From: Ailurus styani
Taxonomy: Eukaryota; Chordata; Mammalia; Carnivora; Ailuridae
Assembly: GCA_002007465.1 (NCBI GenBank)
Contig: LNAC01000008.1
Span: 9,644,828 to 9,708,827, forward strand
Length of the DNA stretch: 64,000 bases
Direction of reading: 5' to 3'
Shown here in pieces: positions 41,250 to 53,570 of this stretch. Made by a program: the position numbers and the translations under genes. Under the pieces are notes generated by a model. That model made no database searches and was not told the DNA's origin. It worked only from the letters and a program-made list of their open reading frames with translations. Within the stretch, counting starts at the first letter, position 1; the number at the start of each line of letters is the position of its first letter.

Positions 41250-42060
41250 TATGTACCACCATTGTAGCTTTAGTGGTTTTTGTTTGTTTGCAAGTTTTTT
41301 TTTACTATCAATGCATGTTCATTATAGCAAAATTATAGAATGTAGCTTTGCTCTAAGGGATAAAACCACCAATAATCATTTTCCCTCAGAGAGCATCATT
41401 CAAAGTACATACACATCCTTCTGGCTCTTTCTCTGTGCATGTGCATTGGGTATGGTGCACGCATTTTCGGTACGTAAATTGTATCTTTGTGTCTTCTAGC
41501 CTGCTTTTCTCATCTGAGAGTAAATTTCTGTATTTTTTCCTACAATTACCGTTCTTAAAAATATTATAATGATGTGCCATGATTACTTTTACTCATCCCC
41601 AGCTGATGGAGACTTGAGTTGTCTCCAGTTTTTGTCTATTATAAAAAACACTGTGTTGAACATCTCGGTATGTCACCCCTAATGAATTTTTGCGGTCACA
41701 TTATTTAAGATTTTATTTATTTATCTGAGAGAGAGATCATGCATACACGAGTGTGGCCAGGGGCAGAGAGAGAGGGGGAGGGAGAAGCAGACTCCCCACT
41801 GAGCATGGAGCCCCGATGTGGGGCTTGATCCCAGGGCCCAAGGTTACAACCTGAGCCCAAGTCAGATGCTTAACCAACCGAGCCACCCAGGCGCCCCTTG
41901 GGGTCACTTTTAAATAGAGATCCATCTTGACAGCTTTGGACTAAGGATTCCAAAGTAAAATGCATCTTGGACGACTTGCATCTTTGTTCATTAGTTCATA
42001 TTTATGTATGTTTATATGTACAATAACTGGGTTGTAGATCCCCATCAGCTTTGACCAGAA
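41250..42060 (-). mobile_element. L1-like 3' region, antisense, with SINE inside
   Basis: 'tcattatagcaaaattatag', 'gtgtcttctagcctgctttt' and 'gagttgtctccagtttttgt' suggest an antisense L1-type fragment. The Can-SINE at 41706-41896 interrupts it. Confidence 0.5.
41706..41896 (-). mobile_element. Can-SINE, minus orientation
   Basis: Inverted copy 'aagattttatttatttatct' ... 'gagccacccaggcgcccc'; imperfect duplication 'ggtcacatt' / 'ggtcacttt'. Confidence 0.88.
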
Positions 42061-42449
42061 GTGGTATTAGGCTATTTCAGTTGGCTTAACCTGTTAATAA
42101 GGATGAGAATTTCAGGCTCCACCTAGATAACTGTTTTGTTCTGCAAACGACTGAAGTTGACATCATGCTGGTTGGCTTTTTACCTTGGTCCTGATGGTTA
42201 GGGACCTCAACCACTGTCTGAGTACTAAATGCCCACTGCTGCTTGCCCTGGAGCATGTTACATGGAGTCACTGCCAAGGTGAGAAGCTGCACATTGGGGA
42301 TGAAAACAAGGCCACAGTTTGCAGCACCTGCCCTTTGGGATTCATGTTGGAAATCCCCTTTTGCTTCCTCCACCTTGGCATCTCGAGAGGTGGAACATGT
42401 CCCTCCTTTGGTGGGTTTCTCATTGCACTTCAGTTCCAGCTGTTCTAGA

Positions 42450-42685
42450 GCAGAAGTCGGAAACTATGGTTCCCAGGCAGAGCCTGGTCCACTACCTGTT
42501 TTTGTAAATAAAGTTTTATTGGCACCCAGCCACACCCCTTCAAGTATGTATTGTCTAAGCCTGCCTTAGTTGCATTCCTGCTACAATGGCAGTGTTGTGA
42601 CAGAGACCATCTGGCCCACTGAGCTGAAAATGTTGTCTTTCTGGACCATTTATGTGATGCACTTGCTGACCCCTGAGCTAGGGGG
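42450..42685 (-). mobile_element. hAT/MER1-type element, reverse orientation
   Basis: 'gtcggaaactatggttccca', 'taaataaagttttattggca' and 'gtgacagagaccatctggcc' are the reverse-oriented family words. Confidence 0.75.
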
Positions 42686-43424
42686 TGATAGAGAATCTCG
42701 AGATGCCCTTTCCCCCTAAAGCCACTCAAGTGAAGTCATCAGCACACCTTGTGGTCTAGATTTTAATAAACAATTCGAACTTGCTGAAAATCAAGCCAGC
42801 TATTTTCAAGCGTGAGCTTAATAGACCAAAACGTAATTTTATTTCTCTTGCTAGTTAGGGGAGAGATCTCTTCTGGGCTCCCTGTGATTCTCCTGAGTGG
42901 GAGTTCCTCTGCGCCGGCAGCACAATGTGATAATGAGATCGGCTCTCCTCTGAAGTGGTTAGATTTGAAAAGCCAGCGTGGCTGTCATTAGTGAGGCATT
43001 TTCATTTCATTTCAACTGTTTCATTATCTCCTTCTTAACCACATTTGTGTTTATGAAATATTTGACAAACCTCCCGATGTTTTCCCATGTTGATGAAAGA
43101 CGTACGCCGTTTGTGTATAAAGCAAAAGGCCTGGTCTTTTTAAAAGGAAGATGTAAATTCGACTTGGGGGTTTGTTTTCATCATTCCCTTGATTTCCATT
43201 ATGGCACAGAGAAAAGTACTTGATCCGCTTTGAGCCCCTCTCTGAGAGTTGCTGGAAATGAGAGTTTGGTAATAGTGAGCATTCCTGCATGGGAAATTGG
43301 GCAGAGGGGTCTAGAGCAAGTTAGAAATTCAAAGTCCACATTTTTCAATTAGAAAACAGCAAAAACTAGTTCAGAGTACGGCTCTGTGGTTTTCCTTTTG
43401 ACCAGTGGATGGTTTTGGATCAGA

Positions 43425-43735
43425 CCAGGGGTCAGTAGACTGCTGCCCACATCTCGCTTGCCACCTGTCTTCATGGTCCACAAGATGGAAAGGTTTTCCC
43501 AGTTTTAAATGGTTGAAAAAGGATCAAGAAGAAAATGAGAGGAAATTCCAGTTTATTTGTCCATAAATGAAGTTTTATTGGAACGCTGCCACGCCCTTTC
43601 ATTTGTGTATCATCAATGGCCGCTTTCAAGCTGGAAAGACACAATTGAGTCCTTGCGACAGAGACCATTTGGCCCGCAAAACTAAACATATTTACGGTCT
43701 GACTCTACAGAAAGGTGTGCCGATCCCTAGACTGG
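43425..43735 (-). mobile_element. hAT/MER1-type element, reverse orientation
   Basis: 'ggggtcagtagactgctgcc', 'atgaagttttattggaacgc' and 'gcgacagagaccatttggcc' identify another copy of the same family. Confidence 0.75.
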
Positions 43736-43743
43736 ACAGTGGC

Positions 43744-43770
43744 TTTTCTTTCTTTCTTTCTTTCTTTTTT
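43744..43770. repeat. (TTTC)n microsatellite
   Basis: About five TTTC units followed by T. Confidence 0.9.
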
Positions 43771-44254
43771 AAAGAAATCTTACGGGTGGGTCCTGTTCAT
43801 CTGTGGTTAGTTCACGTTATTATTGTGACCATCGGTGATAAATGTGGGGCCCAAGGGTATTGGAGTATGCTGGGGAAGTTGTAGAAAGTTATTTTAGGGG
43901 GAATAAAGCGTTGGTGCATTTAATTAGAGTTTACTGTGTGAATCAGAGAAAAGTGAAAAAATTGAAAATGTGGAAAAGATGGTTATGGTTGAACCTAGGA
44001 AGATGGAGGTCTGGGCCAGGTTACAGACATCTCTGTCCCTTATGGAGAGTGATCTGGGGCAGAAAATAGCATCTTTACCCCTCCACGCCCTCATCTGTGA
44101 GAAGGGGACAGTGAGGAAGAGAGCCTTGACACACCCGTATCTGTAGCCTGCCTCACGCACAGCGGGCACTCAGTAAGTGGTAGTATTTTCGTTGCTGTCA
44201 TTACTTTCATTAAAAAACCTCCTTGATGGGGTGTTGTGAAGCTGAAATGAGATG

Positions 44255-44635
44255 GTGTCTTAGTCTGCTCAGGCTGTCGTAACAAAGTGCTCCAGTCTGG
44301 GCTGCTTAAACCACAGAACGTTTATTTTCTCATGGTTGTGGGGGCTTGGCAGTCCAAGATCAAGGTGCCAGCAGTGTTGGTGCCTGGTGAGGCCTTTCTC
44401 GGTGGCTTGCAAATGGCTGCCTTCTGGTTGTGCGCGCACGTGGCCTTCCTCTGTGCATGCACGTGCGCATCTCTCTTCTTAGGAGGACACCGCCATATTG
44501 GATCAGGGCCCCACCTTTATGACCTCAGGTAACCTGAGTTATCTCTCTATAGGCCTTATCTGCCCGTATGGTCACTTTGGGGGTTAAAGCTTTAACATAG
44601 GAATTTCTCGGGGACACCATTCAGCCCATAACAGA
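44255..44635 (-). mobile_element. MaLR-type (MLT1-like) LTR, reverse orientation
   Basis: 'gtcttagtctgctcaggctg', 'gtccaagatcaaggtgccag', 'ggatcagggccccaccttta' and 'accattcagcccataacaga' are the reverse of the MLT1 LTR pattern. Confidence 0.8.
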
Positions 44636-44844
44636 TGGTCAAAGGTCTGCTCTGTAGCAGAGATTCCGGGGCCGTGAGTTGCCCTTGGCTAGTTGTATGA
44701 TTGGAGGCATTAAAAACTTCAAAGAGCTCCCTGTGGTCTAGCAAAGCTGATCCTGACCCCTGGTACAGAGGGGTTTTGCCTTCCGATGTTCTGTAGTACA
44801 GTATTTGCGTGGAAGTGGGGTGACAACTTTGATCATAGCTTCTC

Positions 44845-45060
44845 AGACCTTGGTGTCTGCATGAATCCCCTAGGGGTCTTGGCAAAGTGTGGATTTGACA
44901 GAGCGGGTGGGAGGCACAGGCTGCAGTTCTGCATTTCAGCCAGCTCCCAGGTGATGCCCATGCTGCCTCTGGTCCCCGGACCACACTTTGAGTAATGACG
45001 CTGGCTGTTCTGTAGCCACTAGCCGCACGTGGCTATTTCAGTTTCTGTGTCAGGGGACTA
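44845..45060. mobile_element. MER5-like and other MER remnants
   Basis: 'tctgcatgaatcccctaggg' to 'cggaccacactttgagtaat' is MER5-like. 'gtagccactagccgcacgtg' (45013-45032) belongs to another old DNA element. Confidence 0.5.
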
Positions 45061-45184
45061 AAATGAAAACCCCAGCCCCCGAGTCATGAGTCCATTTCAG
45101 GTGCATTTCAAGGCAGAAACCTAGAATTGGGCGGCACTGCCTCTAAAAGAGAGAGAGTGGTAAGCTTTCCTCATCAGGGGCCTG

Positions 45185-45660
45185 CATGAGTTAGCTGTCC
45201 TGTGGCTTCTGTGACAAATGGCCACAAGCTTCGTGGCTTAAAACAACACAGATTGATGATCCTACAGTTCTGGAGGTCAGAGTCCAAAATGGGTCTCACT
45301 GGGCTAAAATCGGGATTTTAGCTGGTTTCTTCTGGAGGCTCTAGAGGAGAATCCGTTTCCTTGCTTTTTGCTGCTTCTTGAAGTTGTCCACATTCTTGGT
45401 TTGAGGCTCCTCCCTCTACCTTCCAAGCCAGCCATGTCTGCACAGGTCTTTGTCATGATGCCATCTGATTCTGCTTCTGCTTCCTTCTTCCCCATTTAAG
45501 GATCCTTGTGATTACATTGGGCCCATCCGCTGGGAGCATCCAGAATCATCTCCCTGTCTTACGGTCAGCTGACTAGTACCCTTACTTCCATCTGCAACCT
45601 TAATTCTCTCTCTTGCCATGTTTCATCATTTATTTACAGGCTCCAAGGATTATGACCAGG
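45185..45660 (-). mobile_element. LTR-like repeat (probable MaLR), reverse orientation
   Basis: 'tgacaaatggccacaagctt', 'ggcttaaaacaacacagatt' and 'gttctggaggtcagagtcca' belong to the same family as 49240-49720. The subfamily is not assigned. Confidence 0.6.
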
Positions 45661-45689
45661 ACATCTTTGGGGATGGGGTGATGTTATTC

Positions 45690-45800
45690 AACCCAACACA
45701 GGGCCAGACAGTAAATACTTTTGGCTTTGAAGACCACATAGCCTCTTACTCAGCCATGCAGTTCTGCTGTTGAAGGGTGAAAACAGCCAGAGACTGCACA
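45690..45800 (+). mobile_element. hAT/MER1-type fragment
   Basis: 'gggccagacagtaaatactt' and 'gtgaaaacagccagagactg' match the left half of the family. Confidence 0.6.
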
Positions 45801-45850
45801 CATCTGACCAGGCCTAACTTGCTGTGGGACTCTTTTTCCATCTTTAACTT

Positions 45851-46052
45851 ACTTTTTTTTTTTTTTAAGATTTTATTTATTTGTTTGCGAGAGAGCGAGA
45901 GTGGGTGAGCATGAGCTGAGGGGAGGGCAGAAGGAGAAAAGCAGACTTCATGCTGAGCGGGGAGCCCGATGCTGGACTCGATCCCGGGACCCTGAAATTA
46001 TGACCTGAGCTGAAGGCAGACGCTTAACCAAGACTGAGCGACCCAGGTGCCC
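45851..46052 (-). mobile_element. Can-SINE, minus orientation
   Basis: A long T tract is followed by 'aagattttatttatttgt' and the end 'gagcgacccaggtgccc'. Target duplication 'catctttaactt' lies at 45839-45850 and 46053-46064. Confidence 0.91.
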
Positions 46053-46649
46053 CATCTTTAACTTTCTTTTGGAAAATTGTAAACACACAAAATGGTAGAC
46101 TAGTGCTGTGATTTCCCATGTACCCATCAGGCGGTGGTTTTTAAATTTTATTTTATACTTTGCTGTACTTGACTGATTGCACCAAACATCTATTACTCTT
46201 GTGATCAGGAAGGACGAAAAACACACAAAGTTGGGAGCATCAGAGCATCTAGGAAACATGAGGAAAACCACCACCACCACGTTTTGAGGTTAAAAAGGAA
46301 AAAAGGCACAAATAGAGCTTCTGGAACATTTGTCCTTTTCCATACTCTTATTCCACACACCTGGGAATTTGGCAGCGCTCAGGATGTTCTCAGGGCAAGC
46401 AGCGGCTCCAGTTAGATGGACTTCCTTTTGGCAGACCCTTTCCAAATAGGACATTTGCTTGCTCGTGTCTAGAGAGTTCATCTCTGTGACACTTTACTGA
46501 GTGAGAGAAGAAAATCTCGTCCAGGCAGTCTGCTGCAATTGTCCAGTCCTGAGAGTCATGTTAAGACAAATGAACTATGCAGTTGCCAGGACAATGTGGG
46601 GGGAGGGAGCTCTGGCCGTGGTGGGGGTGGGAGGGTGCATTTGGGGGAC

Positions 46650-46760
46650 ACAAGGTTCCCCGCTGAGCACGGCACGCAACGCGGGGCTTGATCCCCGGAC
46701 CCTGGGATCATGACCTGAGCCAAAAGCAGACACCTAACGGACTGAGCCACCCAGGCGCCC
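46650..46760 (-). mobile_element. Can-SINE fragment (head half), minus orientation
   Basis: 'ttccccgctgagcacggcac' to 'gactgagccacccaggcgcc'. The T/GA part is absent, so only the tRNA-like half remains. Confidence 0.8.
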
Positions 46761-46849
46761 CTGGGGTTCTTTCTTGATCTGCCCTTTATCTCTAACTACA
46801 TGAGCAGAAGTCAAAGTCATCGTGCCAGGGCTTTACACGCATAACCTTT

Positions 46850-46990
46850 ATGCTTTGGCACAACGAGGGGTGACCACAGTATCGCCGTCATCCCGTGTTT
46901 CCCGATGAGGAAATTGAGGCCAGTCCAGGGAAGTGACTTTGCCCAGAGTCCCCGGGGTCATCAGCCGAGCTGGCATGAAGCCTGGTCCCC
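46850..46990. mobile_element. MIR-like remnant
   Basis: 'gatgaggaaattgaggccag' and 'ctggcatgaagcctggtccc' are MIR words. Confidence 0.6.
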
Positions 46991-47240
46991 TGACCTTCCT
47001 CTCCTCCGATGCTGCCACACTCCCACTGGAACACCTTTATTTGGGCTCTGCCACCTGTTCGCTGGCGTGGACTAGGAAAGCACGTGGCTCGTGTGCAGCA
47101 TACCTGGGAGACCCGTCCAGAAGCCCGGGGCACCAGAGCCAGTTCCAAATTCAGACCTTCTCTTGCTTTCCAGCAGCACCCGCTGTATATGCCCCGAGGC
47201 ATCTGGGCTATCACTCGCTCTTCAAAGAGTCATAAGTCTG

Positions 47241-47436
47241 GGGCACCTGGGTGGCTCAGTGGATTAAAGCCTCTGCCTTCGGCTCAGGTCATGATCTCAG
47301 GGTCCTGGGATCGAGCCCCGCATCGGGCTCCCTGCTCAGTGGGGAGCCTGTTTCCTCCTCTCTCTCTCTGCCTGCCTCTCTGCCTACTTGTGATCTCTCT
47401 GTCAAATAAATAAATAAAATCTTTAAAAAAAAAAAA
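47241..47436 (+). mobile_element. Can-SINE, young mustelid-type, plus orientation
   Basis: The copy contains 'tggattaaagcctctgcc', 'ctgcctacttgtgatctctc' and '(aaata)n'. Target duplication 'gagtcataagtctg' / 'gagtaataagtctg' (47227-47240 and 47437-47450) differs at one base. Confidence 0.93.
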
Positions 47437-47450
47437 GAGTAATAAGTCTG

Positions 47451-49235
47451 CCACAGAACAGCCTGACATTCACATGGAGCTGGGCCAGCAGAGACTGAAC
47501 GGCCTCGGACAAGCTTTGCCAACGAAAGAGATGCAAAGTTAAAGAAATTCTTTGGGCTTCTCGAGATGTGGAGTTTGGGAACAGCAGGGAGGGGGTGGTG
47601 GGCCTGCGCTCTGAGTGCCCGCCGTGTCCCTCACTTGCCAGCGATGTTGGGGACAGGTCATTGCTCCTCTTTGTGCGTCTGTTTCTCTGTGACCCCGATG
47701 GCTCAGGACCCAGCGTTTTCCGGACTTGACACCTCTTTTCTCTGTAGCCTGTAGGAAATACTTTCTGGATCATCTCACCTGTCATCACGTCGCTTTCTCT
47801 GCTGTGGCACAACACAGCCTTTGTTTCTGAGACATTTCCATTGGCGAATTGGGGACCTGTTGCTGTGGCCCCTTTCTGCTTCTATCAGTGCCTGGTGGCT
47901 TTTTGACATCAGTCCTTTGGCCCTGGTCTGCTCCATGGGGATGTGGCTTATAACCTGACTTGGTGCACGTATTTTTCTCTGCCAGTCTGGGAACGCTGAG
48001 CTCTGGTCCGAGTTGTCATCCTGTCCCAAATCCAGTCACATGACTTTAGCCAGATTCCCTCTTCTGAGGAACGAGGACCGGGTCACGTGGTTGGCTAGTG
48101 AGGTGAGCAGTGTGACAGGAGGGGAGGAAACCCACTGGTAGGGTTGGGGAGGGATAAGGCTGGCCGGGAACATGGGTGGTATATATGTGTGTGACCTGCC
48201 GTGTGTGACAAGGGGGCCTCCCAAGGCCAAGGACTTAAGTGAGATGAAGTGGGAGGCCCCTGAGTTTTTAGAGCAGGGGACAAGAAGATCCAAACCCCCG
48301 TCAGCAAGAGCTGTCTAGAGCAGAAAAAGCTACAAGAGATTGATACTTTATCCTGCAGTTCCTTTACTGAGGAAGAAAGGATTATCTTATTTCTGTAGAC
48401 TCTTAAATAAAATGTTTATCAAAGTCATTCACTAGAGAATTAGAACAGTTCCTGATTTTATTTCTTTGCCTCATAAGGGTTACTGAGCGAACATAAAACT
48501 GCATTAAGCAAAACGATACCCTCTAATCTAACAATGATTTAGATCACTTGATTGAATGAGATTATTTGAACATTTCAAAAACACTACTTTAGCAATTTTT
48601 TGGAGGTCTTTTTAAAAAAAAGAAAAGGCAAGAAGAATAATTTTATGACTACAAACCAAAACCAGACAAAATCGCTTTTACAGTTTCCCAGCCATATTGA
48701 CTGGTCTGCATTCTGAAGAATTAAGTGCAAGTGAAAGAGATTGATAGGCGTGTTCCCGTAGCTACTAGAAAAAAAAAAAAAAGCATGGGCCGCAGTAGGA
48801 GAAGTGGAATCAAAAAAGAGACAGAGTGATCCTTTATTTTCTTCGTGTGTACGTGTGTGTTAAGATGATGGACGCTGTGTTGTTTTTGTGTGTGATAATT
48901 TGTTACCCTGTACTTAGCTGAAGGTCAGCGTAATAAAGGAGATCATTAAAGCTTAAAAGAAAATAAGCTGCCTGGATATGTGTGTGCTGTGGATCGGAGG
49001 AGAGAACTGTCAGCAGGTGAGGAGATTGGAACAGGGCACAGGTTCAGGAGAGGATAGAAACACAGAGGGCACGTGGCCAAAGACAAATGCCTGGCAGGAG
49101 GGGCCCGGAGTTAAGGAGCCATGAGGGCTGGACGGCACGGTCCAGAATCGGAAAGATTCAGCCTGGAATCTCAGCTGTATCACTGGGGGCGAAGGGGCCG
49201 TGTGTGTCTCCTCACTGTCTGAAACTGAGACATTA
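47451..49235. other. Intergenic, mostly unassigned
   Basis: No gene or confident repeat family was seen. 48380-48960 is AT-rich with an A tract at 48767-48782. Confidence 0.5.
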
Positions 49236-49239
49236 GCAG

Positions 49240-49720
49240 CTATATCTCTGTTAGCTAGCACTGAGTAACAAATGACCCCAGTACTAAGTGGCTTAAAACC
49301 TCTATTATTGGGCGCCTGGGTGGCTCAGCGGTTTAAAGCCTCTGCCTTCGGCTCGGGTCATGATCTCAGGGTCCTGGGATCGAGGCCCACATCGGGCTCT
49401 CTGCTCGGCAGGGAGCCTGCTTCCTCCTCTCTCTCTGCCTGCCTCTCTGCCTACTTGTGATCTCTCTCTCTCTCTGTCAAATAAATAAATAAAATCTTTT
49501 AAAAAAAAACACCTCTATTATTGAGTCCCAGTTCTGGGGGCAGGAAATTGGATGGGGCACAGTGGGGCTGGCTCTGAGCCCCAAGGGCTTCTCAGCTCAC
49601 ATGCCTGGCACCTCCCACAGGGCATCCCAACCTGCTGGGGTTAGGTGTATGGGGCTCCATGTCCTCTGTCACCGGGAACCTTGTTTTCCTTCACAGAGGC
49701 CTGGGGACACTACCTCTTGC
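49240..49720 (-). mobile_element. LTR-like repeat split by a young Can-SINE
   Basis: 'agtaacaaatgaccccagta' and 'gtggcttaaaacctctatta' on the left, and 'gagtcccagttctgggggca' on the right, form one element interrupted at 49311-49510. It is the same family as 45185-45660. Confidence 0.6.
49311..49510 (+). mobile_element. Can-SINE, young mustelid-type, plus orientation
   Basis: Full-length copy with 'ttaaagcctctgccttcggc' and 'tgcctacttgtgatctctct'. A perfect 13-bp target duplication ACCTCTATTATTG lies at 49298-49310 and 49511-49523. It splits an older LTR-like repeat. Confidence 0.94.
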
Positions 49721-50539
49721 TGAGTGGCCCTGTGGCACAGTCACTGGATTCTGACATGGCAGCTCCCTGCCCCCAGGTCTGCAAAGGTAGATGCTTCCAG
49801 GCTGCTGCTCCCTCTTTTTAATTTCTTCTCGTTCCTTCTTATGAGTGATATTTCAGCCTGTGGATGTACATTTCATTCGTCTGTTCACCAGCTGGTGGAG
49901 ATCAATGTTTGTACCTTGCACCGGTTGATAGGACATTTACCTGCACAAGTCTCTGAGTGTAGGTTTTCCGTTTTCTTGGCAAGATTGATAGGAGTGGATT
50001 TGCTGAGTTGGGTGGTAACTGCGAGGCCTTCTTGAAGCTTCAGCTTGGACCAGGCAGAGCATGGTTTCCCAGCATTCTCTAAAGCAAATTGTAGCCCCCA
50101 TTCCACCGAGTCAAGAGGAGAGGCTGACACAAGAGCCTGACCGCCCAGAGGGGTTCATCTGGGTCCTCAGGTAAAGCCCTCAGCGTGCAACCTGACACTT
50201 AGTAGGTACTCAATAAATGTTATTCTTTTTGTCACTGAGAATAATACAGAACGGGGGCAGTAGGCAGAACACGGGCTGTTAGGACTTAGATGGACATCCA
50301 TTAGTAGGCCTGATAGTAAATCCCTGCTCAGGATTTTAGAGATTATGGGCACGCTTCCAATTAGCAGTATCCAAGTCACATGACAACTAGAGGCTACTAG
50401 AGGTCAGAATAATCCCAGCACTGGGTGAGATGAGGAGGCACTGCGTGTTCATTCTAGAAAATGCGGAACTTTAGGGACGAGTATCAGAAGAAAAATCACC
50501 TGTTATCCTGCCTGTCAACAAAGCTACTGTAAATATTTT

Positions 50540-51240
50540 GGCTGCTTTCCTTCCAGTATTTTTTCTGTGCATCAGGTGCATTGAGCAGACATACTTGTAT
50601 AAAACCAAAATTAAGATCATAATGTATATGATTTATATGCTGCATTTTAACATTTAATATGAAACTGGGAGCATTCCATGTTGTTCAGTACTGATTTCAG
50701 TGGTAAGATTATCTATCATCTGTCTCTATCTAGATCCTTTTATATTTATGTATTTTTGAAGCGTAATGTCCAGCTGTGTGAATTTACATGTTGCATACAC
50801 CCGTAAGACAAGACCACTACCCAGGTGGAATTATAGAATCCCGTGCTCCCTTCCCGTCCATAACCTTCCCGTTTGCAGGAATTGACCCCTAATTTATTTA
50901 CATACTCTCCTTTTACTGAACATTTGAGTTTCTTCCAGTCGTTTGCCCTTATGTTATAAATGATGCTGCCGTCAGCTTCCCCGTATGTACATGTTTGTCT
51001 GCATCTGATTGCTTTCTTTGGATAAATTTCTAGAAGTTGGGAAATACTGGGGCAAGGGGTATGAACATGTGGAAATGCTGTCAAACATCTTTCTTGATAC
51101 TCCTGGCTCCAGGGCGGCTTTGGCCCCCCTTTGGGGCACCTGCCTGCTCGGACAGTACAATTAGGGCAGTGTCCTACTGGGTCCCCAGCCTGTTTCTAGT
51201 GCTTGGAAACTTCAAAACTAGATCCTCAGGAGCAAGCTTT
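50540..51240 (-). mobile_element. L1-like 3' region, antisense
   Basis: 'acatttgagtttcttccagt' and 'ggataaatttctagaagttg' resemble antisense ends of older L1 elements. Divergence is high. Confidence 0.45.
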
Positions 51241-51244
51241 GTGC

Positions 51245-53365
51245 CTCTTAATGTGCCTTTGTATCCCTCTGCTTGAAGACACAGTAAAATTATTTTGAGT
51301 TCTCTTGTCTCTTTGGAGCCCCTTCCTAAAAGCAGTGACATTTCAGGGGTTATTCAAAACCAGTTGAATTTTTTTTCGCTTTTAGAATCAATCGGCCTTG
51401 CTGCAAAGCCAAGTGGAATTCTGAAACCTGTCTCTGGGTGCTTCTGAGATCATCAGTAGGGTTGAATGAGTTGATATATGAGGGTGTTTTTAAAAAATTC
51501 CCATCAGATGTTAAATTCAGAGCAGACAAATTGGTCAAAGTGGGGTGGTGGTTTCGTCGCATTCATTTTTCCTATTCTTCATGAAGCCCTCACATACTTT
51601 ATTGGGGTAAGTCCGGTCACTTCCTCGCCTTTGAATTGCCCAGCTCCCAGGGATGTGGGTGCCTTAAGGGGTCACAGCTGCCTTTCACTTTCTGAATGAA
51701 TGAGTCCGCCTGGCAGGTGCCTGCTGTTGTTCATGGCCACCATGTGGTGGTGCTGTTGAAGACTTGTCCTAAGCAGTTGTGGGAGCTGGCTTGCTCACGG
51801 CTTCCTTCTGTGATGCCTTTGCCTATCCCGCTCGAGCCAGTGCAGTTCACTGAGGGAGAACAAGCCCACACTCTCACTGCCAAACCTGGCTGAGGATGCT
51901 CTGCACCCAGGCTCCTAAAACTACTTTCCTGCCACTTCCCATGGCAAGAGCCAAGTCATGGACTCCGAGCCTCTTACCTTTTGGGGGGCCACCTCACTAG
52001 GAGGTAAGGCAGCCTTGTCAGGGGTACAAAATAGGCTCGTCTTTTCAGGACAGGCACAAAATATCTTCTCTTTTCAGGCCAGGGGGTGGATGTTCTCTGG
52101 ACCTAACTAATTTAAAGGGCACGTTGCTGGGGAAGAACCATTACAACAAGAGGATTTACCTTGAGCCTCCCACCTTTGTATAACCGATAGGAGCTATTTC
52201 AAGTATGTCTTCCTTGAAACAGAAGGTCTTACTAGGTGAACCACGCTTATCTGTTCTGGACCTAATAGAAGCTAACATTTTCAAGACTTAAGATTCTCAT
52301 TGAATGGCCATCTGATTTAATTTTTACCACTACATATATGTTAAATGTGGAATAAAACTATATCTACATATATGTGTGTATATATATATATGTGTCTATA
52401 TGCATCCTAATGTGTATACAGTACACTTAATATTTGTTAAATATTTATGGAGCCCCACTTTGTGCCACATCTATGGAGCTGAACTGCATACCTATGTCTG
52501 GGTGTGTGTATACAGCTGGCCATGCAGAACTCAGTCATCTTAATGTTGCTTCTTAGTTTAAAAAGAGCAGGTAAGTTGAGTGCTTTCCAAATCTTTCTTA
52601 AATGACCTGACCCACGCAAACAAATTGCTTCTATGTGATCCTTGATTAAAAAAATAAGATCTTGAACATCTGAGTTAGAAATTAAAAGGAAGGCAGGACC
52701 AGAATATGCTTGGGGGAGAGCTTGTTTATTTTGCTTATCTAAAGTGAGATAAAGAGTATCTCCAAATGGGCTGGTTTCCAAACTGGACCATGTACACAAA
52801 GCACCTCATTCTAGGAGGGAGCGTGAGTAAATTAAAGAGAAGTATTTTGCCCATGTTTATTTTCTCCTGCAAGTGTGATGTAAAACTTTTCACATGTCCA
52901 GAAGGAAGCAGCCACAACCACGTGCCGAAACAGCCGTCTTAGCAAATAAAAATGCTTCCCAGAAGCATGACAAATGCAAGACTAACAGGTGTAGCACAGA
53001 TCCAAGGCACGCATGTGGTTCTCATCAGCTGCCTCCCTCCTGTTTTAAATCTAGGTCTTCCTATAACAACAAAAAAAGTTATTTCTCCGGAGGCTGCAGC
53101 TAATAATCCACTCAGCCTGCCTTCTCACCCCTTCTCGTAACAGTATTCCTAACAGGGCTTCCAGAATGAGCAGAGAGAGTGGAAAAAGGCAGTAAGGTGG
53201 GGGTGGGGAAGAAGACTCCTTAGACTTGACCTTTAACAACTCTGGGTTTGACCTAGAACTCTGGGTGACCTTGGGCCTCAGTTTCCTCCTTTGTGAAAGG
53301 TTTTGTTCAGGGAAGGAGGGTTTCAGTTTTCCAGCACCTCCACGCAGAGCAGGGTGGGTCTTTTA
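51245..53365. other. Intergenic upstream of MED26, mostly unassigned
   Basis: A short tandem duplication of ~29 bp is at 52026-52083 and a (TA)-rich stretch at 52376-52392. No gene or confident repeat was recognised otherwise. Confidence 0.45.
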
Positions 53366-53369
53366 AACC

Positions 53370-53570
53370 AGTGGTTCTCAACAGGGACATCTGGCAATGA
53401 CTGGACATTTTTGGTTGACCTGACTGGAGGGGAGAGTGCTACTGGCGTTTAGTGGGTAGAGATCCAGGATGCTGAATATCCTAAAATGCGCAAGACGGCC
53501 CCTGCAACAGTGATCCGGCCTCAAATGTCACAGGTGCCCAGGATGAGAAACCCTGGCGTTGACACAGGTT
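53370..53570. mobile_element. MER-type DNA transposon
   Basis: 'ccagtggttctcaacaggga' and 'catttttggttgacctgact' with end 'ggatgagaaaccctgg' show near-complete inverted ends. It is the same type as in TMEM38A intron 3. Confidence 0.7.
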
